64,000 nt of DNA from Candidatus Sumerlaeota bacterium (GCA_016928995.1 JAFGJS010000065.1:17079-81078); one strand, 5' to 3'. Positions 48,968 to 58,382 are shown, counted from the stretch's first letter. Notes: generated by a model from the letters alone, not told the origin. Numbers and translations: made by a program.

Positions 48968-48996
48968 ACTCGTCAGTATAACGAAGCATCAATATG

Positions 48997-49023
48997 TCGC
49001 CGGGCGATAGTCTCGCCCGGCGA
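48997..49023. repeat. Palindrome between convergent genes
   Basis: TCGCCGGGCGA (48997-49007) is exactly mirrored by TCGCCCGGCGA (49013-49023) with a five-base loop. It may work as a transcript-end hairpin in either direction, although no T run follows. Confidence 0.5.
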
Positions 49024-49092
49024 TAACTATATCAGCCGCTCGATGGAAGGAACATTAACACAAAGAGGATTTTCAGAACGGCCAAGCAGCCG

Positions 49093-49515
49093 CTATTCCG
49101 GCAACAATCGGGTCACCTGCCATTTGCCGTCCTTTTTTTCCAGGAAGAGTTCAAGTTTTCCGATGGACTTCCCGCTGCTGGCTTCATCGACCAGCGCCAC
49201 GATGTAAGATTCAAATACGTCGCTTCTGCTGTTGTTGATGGCGTAACATTTGTCCATCGTCGCCTGTTCCAAGCGCTCCCACTCGCGAACCGTTTGCATC
49301 GTGCCTTCCAACGTCGACAGTAATCCCGGCTTGCTCACCGCTGCAATCGCTGCGGCGTCCTTCCGCACAATGACCTGCAACACGTAACCTCGCAGCTTCG
49401 CGACGTCTTGCTGCAGCAAATCGGGATTCGGTGTCGAGGATTTTTCCGTCGTTTGCATGGTGTAGAAGACAAAGAGAAACGCTCCAGCCAGCAAAAACAT
49501 GAAGAATTTCTTCAT
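49093..49515 (-). CDS. Small membrane-anchored protein, NTF2-like layout
   Basis: 140 residues from the ATG at 49515, which has AAGGAGG eight bases upstream. KKFFMFLLAGAFLFVFYTMQ is an uncleaved or poorly cleaved signal anchor. The remaining 115 residues have an alpha+beta layout (LRGYVLQVIVRKDAAAIAAV at the start, FLEKKDGKWQVTRLLPE at the end) resembling NTF2/SnoaL-like periplasmic domains. Function unknown. It follows the PMT-type glycosyltransferase gene on the same strand after 96 bases. Confidence 0.65.
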   Translation of the reverse strand: MKKFFMFLLAGAFLFVFYTMQTTEKSSTPNPDLLQQDVAKLRGYVLQVIVRKDAAAIAAVSKPGLLSTLEGTMQTVREWERLEQATMDKCYAINNSRSDVFESYIVALVDEASSGKSIGKLELFLEKKDGKWQVTRLLPE

Positions 49516-49611
49516 GACCCCGCCCTCCTTTTCAAACCACAACCTGCATATTGGCAAAACCAGCCGGTCCCGGTTCGCTTGAGGCATGGGCGGGTTGAGG
49601 GGGACAGGCGT

Positions 49612-51576
49612 TTATCGCAACACGGCAAAATGCTCCAAATCCTCTTCGACGATGCTATAATGCTTGAATAAAACTTTCAAGTCTTCATCGGACCAATTCG
49701 CCCGTTTCGCCCAATATTTCTGCAGAACGATCAACACGTTGTCCTCCGCCGGCAGGGGCTGCAGTTCTCCCATCGACACCGGCCTGATCACTTCATATTC
49801 GATCTCCGGCCGCCAGCCCTTGAAGATGCCATCCAGATAAAAATAATGATCCGGTTGATCGGGAATGCCGATGTAGATCAACTTGTCGAAATCATCTTTC
49901 ATGATTTCACGATGCACAAACGACCATGCCCAGACCCGGTCATCATCGTCCTTGAGGCTGTCCCATTCAAAATTCAGACTGAGCCCTTCCTTGTAGCCGA
50001 AGAACAGCACTCCCACCAGTCCTACGGCCAGGGTTAAGCGAGACATCGCTGTAAATTTCCAGCGCAGGATTTCCAGCACAAGCACGACTCCCGCCGCGCC
50101 GATCGCCACAGGCCAGATGAATTCTACCAGCCATTTGATCTGCTCCAGCAACGTCAGTTCCGTCCCTGGCGGAACCATGGCCGGATCATAACTCAACCAG
50201 TTTTCCAGGTTGTCCTTATAATCGCCGGAGCGGCTGCCAATGACCTTGAAGAGCACGAAAAAGGAAAAGAGCGCGCAAATCCATTCGGCTGGCCGGTGCG
50301 TCCACATGCGCGTCAGGAAACGTCCGGTCAGCAACGCCGCCGGCGGGAGCATGGGAATCAGATACGTTTTATATTGCCCGGCGGAATAGGCGCTGATTGA
50401 GAAAACGAAAAGCAACCAGACCAGCGGGACAAGCAGCGTATGTTCTTCGCTCCAGTCAATTGTCCCGTCCTCGTTGGGGCCGTTTCCCGCGCGCGACTTC
50501 CAACCCATCCAGAGCCAGCGTCCGATTCGCCAGGCCGCCCATGCGACTACGCAGAGGATGAGAATCGTCCAGAGGGGATGGAGTTTCTCCCATGCCGTGT
50601 CCAAATAAAAATGCCATGAATGGTGCGATTTGTTCGCTTCAGCCAACTGCGTTCGCATCTGCACATGATAACCCCACCAATATCCCAGAAAGCCGTTCTC
50701 GGTCCATGTCACCTGCTCCGGCGGCGAATAGAGCGCTTTCATTTCCGGAGTGTTGTAGCGCATATACATATAGATATGCCAAGGCAGCATCAATCCGACG
50801 CCGATGGCGTTGAGGATCACTTGGTCCTTGACGATGCGCGTCCATTTCAACTCGCCGCGCACCCATAGCGCTGTGGCGGCCAGGAGCAGCGCCACTGCGG
50901 CGAATCCAGCAACGAGAATTTTAGTCATCAATCCCAGCCCCATCGCCACGCCGGCCCACAGCAGCCAGCGAAGCCGTCCTGTGCGGTAATATTTCGCGCC
51001 CAGGTATACCGTGAGCATGGTGAAAAAGACCACTGGCACATCGAACTGCGCCCGTTGCGAATAATGCGTAAAGAAATACCAGGATGTGAGCACGAAAGCC
51101 GTCCATACGCCGCATCCCCGTCCCCATTCGTCGCGCGCCCATTTGTACGCCAGCCAGACGCATCCGGCCCCGAAGGCCGCCGAAGGCAAGCGAATCGCAA
51201 ATGTCGTGACGCCCCAAAGCTTCATACTTGCCGCCATCAACCAAATAAGCAGTGGCGGGAAGGCGCCGGAGTAAAAACCATTCCAGTGTTGATAACCGTA
51301 GCAATACGGCATCTGATCGAGCCAGTGGCCGCGGAGGGCGAAATGCGCCCGTAACGCATAGCTGCATTCATCCCAGGGGTACAATCCCCCGCGTCCCAAA
51401 TCCCAGAAATGCAACAGGCTCATGATGCCGACCGCCGCCAAGGCCCACGGCGCTGCAGGCCATCCCGCCCATGCCTGCCTGATTCGGGCAAAGAGATCCT
51501 GCGGGGGATTGGAGGCGCTCTGACCGGCATCGGCGCCGGCTTCGATCGTGCTTTGCTTGACTGATGATAATTGCAT
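49612..51576 (-). CDS. ArnT/PMT-type (GT39/83) membrane glycosyltransferase
   Basis: 654 residues with about 11-12 membrane spans. After a cytoplasmic N-terminus and the first helix comes the periplasmic motif RGGLYPWDECSYALRAHFAL, where the acidic pair (DE) matches the catalytic aspartate region of PMT_2 proteins. AFPPLLIWLMAASMKLWGV, FAIRLPSAAFGAGCVWLAYK and YSQRAQFDVPVVFFTMLTVY are typical of the family. GLGLMTKILVAGFAAVALLL and LPWHIYMYMRYNTPEMKALY follow. The C-terminal 160 residues form a soluble periplasmic domain. It should move a sugar from a polyprenyl-phosphate donor to a lipid or protein. AGGGAG precedes the ATG. Confidence 0.87.
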   Translation of the reverse strand: MQLSSVKQSTIEAGADAGQSASNPPQDLFARIRQAWAGWPAAPWALAAVGIMSLLHFWDLGRGGLYPWDECSYALRAHFALRGHWLDQMPYCYGYQHWNGFYSGAFPPLLIWLMAASMKLWGVTTFAIRLPSAAFGAGCVWLAYKWARDEWGRGCGVWTAFVLTSWYFFTHYSQRAQFDVPVVFFTMLTVYLGAKYYRTGRLRWLLWAGVAMGLGLMTKILVAGFAAVALLLAATALWVRGELKWTRIVKDQVILNAIGVGLMLPWHIYMYMRYNTPEMKALYSPPEQVTWTENGFLGYWWGYHVQMRTQLAEANKSHHSWHFYLDTAWEKLHPLWTILILCVVAWAAWRIGRWLWMGWKSRAGNGPNEDGTIDWSEEHTLLVPLVWLLFVFSISAYSAGQYKTYLIPMLPPAALLTGRFLTRMWTHRPAEWICALFSFFVLFKVIGSRSGDYKDNLENWLSYDPAMVPPGTELTLLEQIKWLVEFIWPVAIGAAGVVLVLEILRWKFTAMSRLTLAVGLVGVLFFGYKEGLSLNFEWDSLKDDDDRVWAWSFVHREIMKDDFDKLIYIGIPDQPDHYFYLDGIFKGWRPEIEYEVIRPVSMGELQPLPAEDNVLIVLQKYWAKRANWSDEDLKVLFKHYSIVEEDLEHFAVLR

Positions 51577-51731
51577 GTATCTCCCTGAAAAATCGTGAAA
51601 ACGCTTAATTTGCTATGCAGACTACAAGATTTCATTATAACGCCACAATTTAAGGGTGCAAGCCAAACTGGAGCAAACCTGCGAGGGCTGGTTTAATTTG
51701 AGTTTGACGCATCGCCGTTTCCGTGGTTTAA

Positions 51732-51760
51732 TTGACAAATGTAATGTGGATCTTTAATGT
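51732..51760 (+). promoter_or_regulatory. Candidate promoter of the PAS-SpoIIE gene
   Basis: TTGACA (51732-51737), exact consensus, is followed after 17 bases by TAATGT (51755-51760), a weak -10. It would place transcription start near 51767, giving a leader of about 195 bases. Confidence 0.4.
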
Positions 51761-51766
51761 AATATA

Positions 51767-51962
51767 TGCTTTTGTGGAAAGTCCACGCGATGTAGCCGTA
51801 ACGCCATGCCTTTTAAGGTCAATGGCGGACGGGGGAGCATCTTCCAAGATCAGGAAAGCGCGATGTATGCATCCTTTGGGAGAAGATAGCCGAGGGTGGA
51901 CCGCTTTTTTTCAGCGGAAATTGGGATGTGAACCAGGCTCTGTTCAAGGACGGTGAATCAAA
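51767..51962 (+). ncRNA. Candidate structured leader RNA
   Basis: TCCAC (51782-51786) can pair either with GTGGA just upstream (51774-51778, three-base loop) or with GTGGA at 51896-51900, which would enclose the whole element. Between them is a good hairpin, CGCCAT-G-CCTT...AAGG-TCA-ATGGCG (51802-51827). Just after the distal arm lies CCGCT/AGCGG around a T-rich loop (51901-51917). I do not recognise a known riboswitch class. Confidence 0.4.
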
Positions 51963-53123
51963 GTGCTAGAACGCAATCTGCTTAATCAGCTGTTGACGCA
52001 CATTAAGGATGCAGTTTACTTCAAGGATCGCGAAAGCCGATTCACCAAGATCAGCGACGCAATGGCGGCGAGATTCGGCTTGAATGATCCGGAAGAGGCT
52101 GTCGGCAAGACTGATTTTGATTTTTTCTCCGAAGTGCACGCCAGGGAAGCTTTTAAGGACGAGCAGAACATCATCAAAACCGGGGAGCCGTTGATCGATA
52201 TTGAGGAGAGAGAAACCTGGCCCGACGGTCATGAGACCTGGGTGTTGACTTCCAAGATGCCGCTTTTAAACAAAAAAGGCGAGATCATCGGTATTTGCGG
52301 AATTTCGCGCAACATCACAGAGCGTAAGCAAGCTGAAATGGCGCTGAGACGCAGCGAGGCGAATCTGCGGCGGACCTTGCGCCAGATGGAGAGCGAATTG
52401 CTGCGCGCCCAGATCGTCCAGCGGACGCTGCTGCCGGCCTCTCCCCCTCAGCACGAGCGCATTAAAACCGGATTTCGTTATTTTCCAGTGGATGGCGTCA
52501 GCGGCGATTTCTTTTCTTTTTTCAGCCCTCCCAGCGGGGGATTGTGCTCGTTCATCGGCGATCTGACGGGGCATGGCGTGTCGGCTGCGCTCTATATGAC
52601 GCTGGTCAAATTTCTCACCGACCATCTTTATCCGGAATATTTCCTGGAGCCCAAGGAGTTTCTGACTAATTTGAATCTTCAGTTGCTGCATGAAATGCCG
52701 TCGTCGTTCATCACCGCGCAGTATTGCTATTTCGAATGCTGCTCGAACGGCGTGATGCTGCACACAGCTGGCGCGGGACATCCCAACCCGATGGTCTTTC
52801 ATCGCAAAACAAAACGGATCAAGCAGCTCCAATCCCAAGGGAATGGCGCCATCGGCTTGCTGGAATCATTTGCCACGCGCACCGTGCAGGAAGAATTGAA
52901 ACCGGGCGATCGAGTATTCATCTATACGGATGGCATCACCGAGGCGATGAGTCCTTCTCATAAGTTTTTCGGCCAACATCAACTATCCCACCTGCTGCAT
53001 GATTGCCAGACTGACGATCTGGAATCCACGCTGGACTGCATCATCCAAGGCTTGCAGGAATTCACCGGTCAGCGAGGCTTCGATGATGATATCGCGCTGA
53101 TCGGCTTCGAGGCGTGCGGTTAA
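51963..53123 (+). CDS. PAS-domain SpoIIE/RsbU-type serine phosphatase
   Basis: 386 residues from a GTG at 51963. Residues about 5-125 form a PAS domain (LLTHIKDAVYFKDRESRFTK, then ISRNITERKQAEMALRRSEA at its end). A short coiled coil follows (LRRTLRQMESELLRAQIVQR). The PP2C-like SpoIIE domain comes next: QIVQRTLLPASPP, the metal-binding aspartates in VDGVSGDFFSFF and FIGDLTGHGVSAALYM, AGHPNPMVFHRKTK, FIYTDGITEAM, and a final DDIALIGFEA. Such phosphatases control anti-sigma antagonists or c-di-GMP-linked partners by dephosphorylation. No anti-sigma or STAS gene is adjacent. Preceded by a long, possibly structured leader. Confidence 0.9.
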   Translation: MLERNLLNQLLTHIKDAVYFKDRESRFTKISDAMAARFGLNDPEEAVGKTDFDFFSEVHAREAFKDEQNIIKTGEPLIDIEERETWPDGHETWVLTSKMPLLNKKGEIIGICGISRNITERKQAEMALRRSEANLRRTLRQMESELLRAQIVQRTLLPASPPQHERIKTGFRYFPVDGVSGDFFSFFSPPSGGLCSFIGDLTGHGVSAALYMTLVKFLTDHLYPEYFLEPKEFLTNLNLQLLHEMPSSFITAQYCYFECCSNGVMLHTAGAGHPNPMVFHRKTKRIKQLQSQGNGAIGLLESFATRTVQEELKPGDRVFIYTDGITEAMSPSHKFFGQHQLSHLLHDCQTDDLESTLDCIIQGLQEFTGQRGFDDDIALIGFEACG

Positions 53124-53214
53124 CCGGCAGGATCTTGCCGGCGATCATTCGACACTCTCTTGCTCTTGCGTTTGCCTGTGCTCTTGCTTTAGTTTATTTC
53201 AAAAGAGCAAAAGG
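53124..53214. repeat. Hairpin and GAGCAA-type repeat after the phosphatase gene
   Basis: CCGGCA/TGCCGG (53124-53141) forms a stem immediately after the stop codon. From 53156 the sequence is built of CTCTTGC units with a short opposite arm AAAAGAGCAAAAGG (53201-53214), related to the repeats at 26.04-26.12 kb and at the right end of the window. Confidence 0.55.
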
Positions 53215-53225
53215 CTGATCTGCGC

Positions 53226-55409
53226 ATGCATGCCCAATCCCGCGCGACACTGCCGCGTGATATCGCCCTCTGGGGGCTGCTGCTGACGGAATGCGCCGCG
53301 CTCGGTGTCATGTCCGGGCGCTGGACCGTGGCGTTGCTTTTTGCTTTCATGCCCGGCGCGGCGTTCCTTGCCCCGGTGTTTGCCGGGGGGATTTTCAACC
53401 GCATGGCCGAACGCAAGCGCGTTCCGGCGTGGCGCAATTCGCCGGAACTGCTTAAGGTCATGCTTTCCCTGGCGCACTTGCTGCTGGCCATCGCGCTCTA
53501 CATCGCATACTACTTAGGCGATGATCCGTTCGACGACGTCCCCTCCCACAATCTGACGTATCGCTCGTCTTTTTTCATCGCGCTGTATTTCTATCTGCTC
53601 CATTCGCTCATGTTCACGCTGCTGTTGATCGAGCGCACATTGGACCTGCGGCGTTTCCCCGCGTATGTCAAGTTTGCGGAAAACATCCAAGCGTACTTCA
53701 TGCCGGTTTTCGGATTGATCGTTGTGATGTTCGCCGGCAATCGCATCTGCTCATCCAATCAACTGGCGCTCACCTATCTGATTTGTGTTTTGATTTATAT
53801 TTTCTGGAGCTGCCTGTTTTTCACGATATCCCGGCGCGCCATAGTCAAACGCGCGCATGACCGTCCGGCGCGGCGCTTGCGTTCCGGAGCTTTGCTGTGG
53901 GTGAATCTGGCGTTATTTGCGTTGCTCTGCGGTTTCACCTGCGGCGCCACATTCTTCGTCAATGCTCACGCGACCGAGCTGGATCAAATCCGCATCTGGC
54001 TGTTCACTCCTGCGCCGAAAATCAACGAGGAGGCATTTCCGTCAAGCGCGATGCTGGGCAGCATCATCGCGCAAAAACAGAGCGTGCAAATGAAAACCGC
54101 TTTGCGCGTCTTCAGCGAAAAGGAGCCGGGCTATCTGCGCGCTCACGCCTATTGCTTTTATAACAATTCCTTCTGGAGCGACCACAATCTTCAAGATATC
54201 CGCTGGCTGCAGCGAGCTTCGAATCCACCCGAAGGCATCATGCGTTTGGCAGCGACGGAAAATTCGAATCTTTTCGTCTATGGCGGCGATGACGCCGCGG
54301 AATGGCGGACCACTGAGGTGCGTCCCGTCAGCCGTAATTTCGATGCGCTATTCGTTCCGCTTGATGCGCGCGCTATCAGCATCCAATCCCTGAATTTGCG
54401 CGTGGGGCCGGAGAATACGTTGAACGCACGCAATCTGCCGGCGGGTTTGCCGTACACCGTATTCACTCCCATCTCGACGCCGGACCGCTTCTCGCTTGGA
54501 TCCGAGGACTTGAAACGTTATCTCCAACTTCCCGATTTTCTCGATCCACGGGTTCGCCAACTGGCTGATGAAATTTTCCGCGACGCGAAGACTCGGCAGG
54601 AGAAAATCCGGGCCGTCGTGATACATTTCGCCGCCAACTATCGCTACAACATCGGGATTTCCATTCCGCAGGGCGAAGATCCTCTCACCTATTTTCTGCT
54701 CGAAAAGCCCGCCGGTCATTGCGAGTACTTCGCCACGGGCGCGGCGATTTTGCTGCGGCTGGGCGGCGTCCCCTGCCGCTATGTCACGGGCTATGTGGCG
54801 TCGGAATTCAACGATGTCGGCAATTACTGGATCGCCCGCAACCGCGACGCCCACGCCTGGATCGAGGCTTTGAATAATGAGGATCAATGGGTCACTGTGG
54901 AAGCCACGGTGTCCGCGGGCGTGCCCGGCGGCTATACGGTCAAGGGATACTGGCTGGATTACATCGAGCTCATGATTCAGCAATGCACCGACTGGCTGAT
55001 CCGCGATTCCATTCCATTGAAAGTGAATAAACTCGAACGATTGATTCTGTCCGCCATGCATGGATTGTTCGGCACTCCAGTGGGATTGACGGTCATAGCG
55101 TTTATTGTCGCCGGGATTATCGCCACGGCGCTGGTTCGCCGCCGGAATTTGCGCAGGCGCAAGCGTGAAGATCCCCTCAACATCGAGTTCAAGCGTCTGT
55201 TGACGCGCATGGACAAGCGGATGCGGCGGGCGGGCTGGAAGCGTGAAAAGCATGAAACGCCATTGCAGTTTGCGCAACGCCTGGAGCAATCCACAGAGCT
55301 TTCCGATGAACTCCGCCGTGCCGCGCAATGGTACCGGGAATATAGCCGGCTCCGTTATAATCCCAACCGTACGCAAGATGATTTGGTGGCGCTCAAGGCG
55401 CTAGTTTAA
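53226..55409 (+). CDS. TgpA-like membrane transglutaminase (DUF3488/DUF4129 layout)
   Basis: 727 residues. The N-terminal half has about six membrane spans (IALWGLLLTECAALGVMSGR; SLAHLLLAIALYIAYYLG; VFGLIVVMFAGN). A periplasmic beta-rich region leads to the transglutaminase core: catalytic Cys499 in AGHCEYFATGAAILLRLGG, His543 in NRDAHAWIEAL, and Glu559 in WVTVEATVSAG, where Asp is the commoner third residue. A second membrane helix (FGTPVGLTVIAFIVAGIIAT) and a cytoplasmic DUF4129-like tail (RAGWKREKHETPLQFAQRLE) complete the TgpA plan. Substrates of this family are unknown. MoxR ATPase and DUF58 genes, its common partners, are not next to it. Tail-to-tail overlap of four bases with the M20 gene. 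Confidence 0.87.
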   Translation: MHAQSRATLPRDIALWGLLLTECAALGVMSGRWTVALLFAFMPGAAFLAPVFAGGIFNRMAERKRVPAWRNSPELLKVMLSLAHLLLAIALYIAYYLGDDPFDDVPSHNLTYRSSFFIALYFYLLHSLMFTLLLIERTLDLRRFPAYVKFAENIQAYFMPVFGLIVVMFAGNRICSSNQLALTYLICVLIYIFWSCLFFTISRRAIVKRAHDRPARRLRSGALLWVNLALFALLCGFTCGATFFVNAHATELDQIRIWLFTPAPKINEEAFPSSAMLGSIIAQKQSVQMKTALRVFSEKEPGYLRAHAYCFYNNSFWSDHNLQDIRWLQRASNPPEGIMRLAATENSNLFVYGGDDAAEWRTTEVRPVSRNFDALFVPLDARAISIQSLNLRVGPENTLNARNLPAGLPYTVFTPISTPDRFSLGSEDLKRYLQLPDFLDPRVRQLADEIFRDAKTRQEKIRAVVIHFAANYRYNIGISIPQGEDPLTYFLLEKPAGHCEYFATGAAILLRLGGVPCRYVTGYVASEFNDVGNYWIARNRDAHAWIEALNNEDQWVTVEATVSAGVPGGYTVKGYWLDYIELMIQQCTDWLIRDSIPLKVNKLERLILSAMHGLFGTPVGLTVIAFIVAGIIATALVRRRNLRRRKREDPLNIEFKRLLTRMDKRMRRAGWKREKHETPLQFAQRLEQSTELSDELRRAAQWYREYSRLRYNPNRTQDDLVALKALV

Positions 55410-56794
55410 TCCATATTCTGATGATCGAGGAGGAAAGCGATCAGCGCGCGGGTGAGGAAGATCAGATCCTGGATGGAGCAGGATTCATTGGCGCAGTGGA
55501 TGTCGTTGAGCGCTCGATTGGTGTCTGGGTGTTTGGGCTGGAAACCGTACATCGGCGTACCGAGCGCGCGAGCGAAACGCGAATCGGTGAATCCGGTGCA
55601 AAGGGTGGGATAGGCGCGGACGACCGTCCCATCCATCGCGTGGCTCAGCGCGCGTTCAAAGCGTTGAGCGATCTCCGGCGTCCAGTTGCAACCGCTCGGT
55701 TCGGCGGTGCGAGTGACATGCGCCTCGATGCCATGCAGCCCGCCGATCGCTTCACTGATCAAAGCGCGCAGATCATCCTCATTTTGCCCGGGACAGGTGC
55801 GCGCGTCGCAGATTAAACGGCAAATCCCAGGGATCGAGTTGGACTTGTCGCCGGCCTGGATCATGGTCGGCGCCAAGGTCATGCGCGTTGCGGCGCGCAC
55901 GCCGCGCGACAACGAAGGATTGATGTCGTTTAAAAGTTGCAGCGTTTCTTCGAGTTCGTCAGCAGTCACGGGGACGGAAATGCCGAAGAGTTCCGGCAGC
56001 AGCGCCAGCATGCAGCAATTGAGCGTAGGTTCCGGATTGAGTTTAGCGATGCGTTCGATCAACTGCGCGGCCGTGATCAACGGATTGTCCGCGCTCCAGG
56101 GAACCGAGGCGTGCGAGGCGTGTCCACGCACGATGAAATTGATTTCATAACGGCCTTTTTCGCCGGGAGAGATCAAATAGGCTTGCGTGCCGTTGTGGTT
56201 TTTACAGGGGCGTCCGCCGCCCTCATTGACGCCCAGGTCCGCGCGCAGCACATCGGGATGATTCGCCGCCAGCCAGCCGAAGCCCATGGAGCCGCCGGTT
56301 TCTTCATCCGCTCCTGAGACCATGGTGATGCGTCCGCGGAATGGCGCGCCGAGGTCGTGAAGGATTTTCAGCGCAGCGGCCTCGGCGGCGACCATCGCTT
56401 TGCAATCGATCGCGCCGCGGCCGTAAACGCGGCCGTTATCGATGGCGCCGGAAAACGGGGGATGTTTCCAATCCGTCAGATCGCCGGCCGGGGCGACGTC
56501 AAGGTGGCCCATGAGCAACAGGCTCGATTTATTAGGATCTTTCACTCCTTCGAGCCGCGCGATGAAATTGCCCCTGCCCGGCGCAGACTCCAACGTCTCG
56601 CACGCGACGCCGTCCAGGTATTGATGCAACACCTGACAAGCAATACTTTCGCGGCCGCTGGGTTCTACGCCGGTGTTGGTTGTGTCGCAACGGATGAGCG
56701 CTTGCAGCAACTCCGTGATTTCATCCGTGCGGCGATTGACTTCATCCAGCGCCTGGCGCAGGACGGCCTCTGGCGATGCGTCGTTGGGGTTCAT
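55406..56794 (-). CDS. M20-family metallopeptidase
   Basis: 462 residues. The zinc-binding motifs are intact: MGHLDVAPAGDLTDWKHPPF, then YGRGAIDCKAMVAAEAAALK with the bridging Asp, and SGADEETGGSMGFGWLA with the general-base Glu pair. The dimerisation domain includes GRYEINFIVRGHASHASVPW. It belongs to the ArgE/DapE/acylase-1/CPG2 group and hydrolyses an amide or peptide bond of a small N-acylated substrate; the exact one is unknown. Its start overlaps the stop of the upstream lipoprotein gene (ATGA at 56791-56794), and it ends the galE-lipoprotein-peptidase operon. Confidence 0.9.
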   Translation of the reverse strand: MNPNDASPEAVLRQALDEVNRRTDEITELLQALIRCDTTNTGVEPSGRESIACQVLHQYLDGVACETLESAPGRGNFIARLEGVKDPNKSSLLLMGHLDVAPAGDLTDWKHPPFSGAIDNGRVYGRGAIDCKAMVAAEAAALKILHDLGAPFRGRITMVSGADEETGGSMGFGWLAANHPDVLRADLGVNEGGGRPCKNHNGTQAYLISPGEKGRYEINFIVRGHASHASVPWSADNPLITAAQLIERIAKLNPEPTLNCCMLALLPELFGISVPVTADELEETLQLLNDINPSLSRGVRAATRMTLAPTMIQAGDKSNSIPGICRLICDARTCPGQNEDDLRALISEAIGGLHGIEAHVTRTAEPSGCNWTPEIAQRFERALSHAMDGTVVRAYPTLCTGFTDSRFARALGTPMYGFQPKHPDTNRALNDIHCANESCSIQDLIFLTRALIAFLLDHQNMD

Positions 56795-57225
56795 CGGCTC
56801 AGCATCTCCGGGTGTTTCTCCGGCGTTTTATGCTGGAGCTGCACGTCAAGATCCACCAACCGTTTGTTTTCATCCAGCTGGAAAAAAATCAGATAGATCG
56901 GCTTGCTCCAACCGATGCTGCCTGGCGGATACATGATTTTGCAGTACAATCCATTGGAACGGCGGTCAGGATAAATCAGTTCGTTCGGCTGATCGCCGAT
57001 TCCCCGCGCTTTTAAATAGGCCCGGATATACGAATCCGTAACGCCGACGGCCAGGTCTTTACGGAGCACGTCCTTAATGGCCTCCGGCGTCACGGGTTCA
57101 TCCTCTGGCAGCTGGAAGCATTCACGCAGCCGGTCGTGCGTCAGGCGCGTGGCTTGCTGCGCGGCGCAGCCGGTCAGCGCGACCGCGATGTATAAAAGCA
57201 GAATTGCACAGGTTATGCGCAGCAT
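56791..57225 (-). CDS. Small lipoprotein
   Basis: 144 residues from the ATG at 57225, two bases beyond the galE stop. The signal peptide LRITCAILLLYIAVALTGCA ends in a lipobox (ALTGC, Cys19). The mature part is alpha/beta, with DEPVTPEAIKDVLRKDLAVG, VTDSYIRAYLKARGIGD and IYPDRRSNGLYCKIMYPPGS. Not recognised; it may be an outer-membrane or periplasmic accessory protein. Tight coupling on both sides (galE stop, peptidase start) suggests obligate co-translation. Confidence 0.75.
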   Translation of the reverse strand: MLRITCAILLLYIAVALTGCAAQQATRLTHDRLRECFQLPEDEPVTPEAIKDVLRKDLAVGVTDSYIRAYLKARGIGDQPNELIYPDRRSNGLYCKIMYPPGSIGWSKPIYLIFFQLDENKRLVDLDVQLQHKTPEKHPEMLSR

Positions 57226-57226
57226 A

Positions 57227-58210
57227 TCAATCGGCGTATCCGTCGGGATTTTTCTGACGCCAATCCCAGGCGTCCTGAATAATCTTTTCCAATTCGGGAA
57301 AGCGGGGCTTCCAACCGAGAACGTTGCGCGCTTTGTCCGCTGAAGCCACAAGCCGCGCCGGATCGCCGGGGCGCCGTCCGGTTTCCTCGGACTTGATTTC
57401 GAGACCGGTGATTTTGCGGGCGCATTCAATCACCTCGCGCACCGAGTAGCCGTTGCCGTTGCCCAGGTTGAAATAGTCGCTGGCGCCGCCCTTTTCAAGG
57501 CGCTGCAAGGCCAGCAGGTGCGCGTCGGCGAGATCCAGCACGTGAATGTAATCGCGGATGCAGGAGCCGTCCGGCGTGTCGTAATCATGGCCGAAAATCG
57601 AGATCGATTCGCGCTTGCCGACCGCCGCGTCAAGCACCAGCGGAATCAGGTGCGTTTCGGGCGAATGGTCCTCGCCGTATTCCTTGCTGGCGCCGGCGGC
57701 GTTGAAGTAGCGCAGGCAGACTGATTTAAGGCCGTAAGCGGCGTCGCAATCGCGCAGGAAGTACTCGAAGAACAGCTTGGTGCGTCCGTAGGGATTCGTC
57801 GGCTGGGTTTTGCTGTCCTCGGTGATCGGCACGCTCTCCGGCTCGCCATAGACGGCGGCCGTGGAGGAGAAGATGAAATTGCGGATGCCGGCGTTGAGGC
57901 AGGCTTCCACCAGCGCGACGCTCTGAGAAATGTTGTTGCGGTAGTAGGAGGCGGGCGCCTCGACCGATTCGCCGACAAGGCTCAACGCGCAGAAGTGCAT
58001 CACTGACTTGATGCCGTGCAGAGCGATGGTCTGGCTGAGCAGATCCATATCGCCGCAGTCGCCGTGGACGAATGTGGCTTTGGGATTAGCGGCGGAGCGA
58101 TGCCCGCGGCTGAGATTGTCAAGCACGACGACGTCGCGCCCTTCTTCGATGAGTTGTTCTACGACGACGCTGCCGATGTAACCTGCGCCGCCAGCCACTA
58201 AAATCGACAT
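57227..58210 (-). CDS. galE: UDP-glucose 4-epimerase
   Basis: 327 residues. The NAD-binding GGAGYIGSVVVEQLIEEG, the catalytic YGRTK motif (Tyr and Lys, after the FSSTAAVYGEP serine region) and LRYFNAAGASKEYGEDH are all typical of extended short-chain dehydrogenase GalE proteins. It interconverts UDP-glucose and UDP-galactose. It could feed both surface glycans and the disposal of galactose released by the GH27 enzyme at 14.8 kb. AAGGA lies nine bases before the ATG at 58210. First gene of a three-gene operon. Confidence 0.93.
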   Translation of the reverse strand: MSILVAGGAGYIGSVVVEQLIEEGRDVVVLDNLSRGHRSAANPKATFVHGDCGDMDLLSQTIALHGIKSVMHFCALSLVGESVEAPASYYRNNISQSVALVEACLNAGIRNFIFSSTAAVYGEPESVPITEDSKTQPTNPYGRTKLFFEYFLRDCDAAYGLKSVCLRYFNAAGASKEYGEDHSPETHLIPLVLDAAVGKRESISIFGHDYDTPDGSCIRDYIHVLDLADAHLLALQRLEKGGASDYFNLGNGNGYSVREVIECARKITGLEIKSEETGRRPGDPARLVASADKARNVLGWKPRFPELEKIIQDAWDWRQKNPDGYAD

Positions 58211-58382
58211 GGTGCGAATTCCTTTTCCTTATGATGAGAGCGGCGGCGCTGTCTGGCGCGCCTCGAATCATGCGGAGCGCGCCGTCTTGCCAAGCCGCGT
58301 TTCAGTGAGCGAGGCTGGCGAGTCGGGAGTCCAATTGCAAGCAAAAACAATCCCAGCGCCGCGAGAACCGAGTCTCGTCATT

